From positions 1 to 64,000 of the forward strand of contig JAZDIP010000017.1 in the NCBI GenBank assembly GCA_043804925.1: 64,000 bases of DNA, read 5' to 3'. Position 1 is the stretch's first letter. Each line of letters starts with the position of its first letter. The stretch comes from ChocPot-Mid sp043804925. GTDB taxonomy: Bacteria; Bacteroidota; Ignavibacteria; Kapaibacteriales; UBA2268. The notes under the pieces were generated by a model, which ran no database searches, had not been told where the DNA came from, and saw only the letters and a list, made by a program, of their open reading frames with translations. The translations under genes and the position numbers were made by a program. Shown here piece by piece: positions 62,787-64,000 of the stretch.

Positions 62787-63051
62787 AGATATATCGTCCT
62801 TTTTTTCTGATATAATCAATGAATGGTGATTTTTGATTCAATGGTACGACATCTACAAGAATACCTAATTCAATGTCTAAGGTAGAACCGAATTCGAGAA
62901 ATTTATTATCGGCTATACCGGAAACGGCGATATCAATATCATTTGCCTTATCATAATTTTCGAGGGCACTACCGAATAAAATCACCTGAGTAGCGCCATA
63001 GTCTTTTGCTATTTCGACGATTCTGTCAATATTTCTTTGAGTTATAGCCAT
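62776..63051 (-). CDS. Minimal nucleotidyltransferase (MNT antitoxin)
   Basis: Protein of 91 aa with ILFGSALENYDKANDIDIAV, the G-S-x(9)-D-x-D catalytic pattern of minimal nucleotidyltransferases (MntA type). These AMPylate and neutralise HEPN toxins. It is complete and overlaps the HEPN gene. With a truncated toxin it may be a relic or act on another HEPN protein. Confidence 0.85.
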   Translation of the reverse strand: MAITQRNIDRIVEIAKDYGATQVILFGSALENYDKANDIDIAVSGIADNKFLEFGSTLDIELGILVDVVPLNQKSPFIDYIRKKGRYIYDS

Positions 63052-63211
63052 AATTTAATTTCATTAATTAGAAAATCAATTCAAAATACGAAAAAAAAGA
63101 AATTGCACAAAATCTATTTTATATTAAATAATTATCAACATATCACCAAATATCAACTTTGAAATTCAGCTTTTCTAACAAAAGCATCAATATATAAACT
63201 GAAAAAAAAAA

Positions 63212-64000
63212 TTACTTCTTTATACTATAAAATATATATCCTTTCAATTGGTCAATTCTTTTTGAATTCCCACCACAGCTTATTGGAATAAATTTAATTT
63301 TAACTACATTATTTTCTGCAGAAAAAGACTGAATATCCTCAAAATTAAATTTCTCTTTTTTCTTTGCAATACCAACCAGTTCTGAGAAGTTTATTTGCAA
63401 AGTATCCAAACTTCCTGTTTTTAATATGAAATATAGAGCAGGTTTCTTCACATCAATTTTCGTATAAAACTCACTTGTGGATAATTCACCATAAGCCGGT
63501 ATACTATTTTCAAAAAACTCATAGACGCAAAAATAATCGTAATCTGTAATTGAGAATGGTCTGCAAGTGCTTTCATTTTGAACATCGTAAAAACCATAAT
63601 AATCATTTTTCTTTTCGGTGTTTTTCAATTTCATAAGCTTAAATGCAGAGTAAGAGCCCTTTTTCCTTACTGAATCAATAGCCAGATTAGTTCTTCTATG
63701 TAAAATCACAAATAATTTTTCAGATTTGTGAAAGTTAATTAAATATTCGATAATTGATTCAATACTATATAAATCTTTCTCCGAAACTATTACCGTTTTA
63801 TTTATATTCTCCTTTTTAAGTAAGCCATATTTTGCTATATAATTATTTAAACGGTTGAGCTGACTGTTCTCTGATATATTAAATGCACTTTGAGGACCAA
63901 AAGATATCAGAAATCCGACAATTATTAGACTTACCGGAATTATTTTTATATTCTTTTTACCGGAGAAAGTAAAATACAAAGCCATGCAAAACAGCCATAA
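63212..64000 (-). CDS. DUF4153-like membrane protein, C-terminal part (5' end outside window)
   Basis: Frame open to the window edge, 262 codons visible. It starts within transmembrane segments (IPVSLIIVGFLISFGPQSAF) and continues with ISENSQLNRLNNYIAKYGLL, a hallmark junction of DUF4153 proteins, then a soluble periplasmic-like domain ending in SKRIDQLKGYIFYS. The internal ATG at 63985 is not the real start. Function of the family unknown. Confidence 0.7.
   Translation of the reverse strand, partial: LWLFCMALYFTFSGKKNIKIIPVSLIIVGFLISFGPQSAFNISENSQLNRLNNYIAKYGLLKKENINKTVIVSEKDLYSIESIIEYLINFHKSEKLFVILHRRTNLAIDSVRKKGSYSAFKLMKLKNTEKKNDYYGFYDVQNESTCRPFSITDYDYFCVYEFFENSIPAYGELSTSEFYTKIDVKKPALYFILKTGSLDTLQINFSELVGIAKKKEKFNFEDIQSFSAENNVVKIKFIPISCGGNSKRIDQLKGYIFYSIKK

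Overview
The window is AT-rich bacterial chromosome with normal gene density. There are no rRNA genes, CRISPR arrays or recognisable transposases. Three large secreted proteins end in a type IX secretion (T9SS) sorting domain (5754-9269, 24800-27757, 56250-59540), and a PorW/SprE-like lipoprotein is present. Together with DUF3078, FadL/OmpP1 and DUF2807 proteins this points to the Bacteroidota/FCB group. Many genes carry clear Shine-Dalgarno sequences (for example leuD and the 23.7 kb and 24.8 kb genes), which core Bacteroidia mostly lack. A deeper lineage such as Kapabacteria or Ignavibacteria is therefore my inference; no marker gene proves it.

Layout. 0.3-5.4 kb: clpS, then a minus-strand operon of a PorW-like lipoprotein, a PAS histidine kinase and a sigma-54 response regulator. 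5.7-11.7 kb: a giant T9SS cargo protein and a TPR glycosyltransferase-like membrane protein. 13.1-15.8 kb: an operon of a LOG-like protein, a split J-domain gene, a membrane rhodanese and a receiver-less sigma-54 activator. 16.1-18.2 kb: a VapC-type toxin-antitoxin operon whose third gene fuses an antitoxin-like head to a lipoprotein. 18.8-31.9 kb: GND-repeat protein, rmlA, plsY, rhomboid, two secreted proteins, a glycosylasparaginase, a TraB/GumN protein, an SDR, a DUF5655 protein and tRNA-Ser. 32-38 kb: clpC, a DUF3078 protein and a three-gene secreted-peptide/lipoprotein cassette. 39-46.7 kb: MBL-fold hydrolase, dnaX, bcp, a tatD fusion, a FadL-type porin and lpxH. 46.8-56.1 kb: envelope lipoproteins, coaX, a GT2, an FKBP lipoprotein convergent with a LolC/E-type permease carrying an FKBP insert, a DUF2807 protein, purE and a small hydrolase. 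56.2-64 kb: an exported WD40 protein, a VapBC module flanked by two leuD 3' ends, leuD-leuC, an MNT/HEPN remnant and a truncated DUF4153 membrane protein.

The dominant unusual theme is a class of degenerate tandem repeats with a strict 7-bp period. They fill many intergenic regions and also enter genes: they split the J-domain gene, lengthen the DnaX linker and rewrite the rhodanese C-terminus. Seven is not a multiple of three, so gain or loss of units switches reading frame. A second theme is gene fusion and domain insertion: the FKBP domain in the permease, TatD joined to an outer-membrane-like protein, and the antitoxin-lipoprotein fusion. Envelope biogenesis and export genes dominate the remainder.
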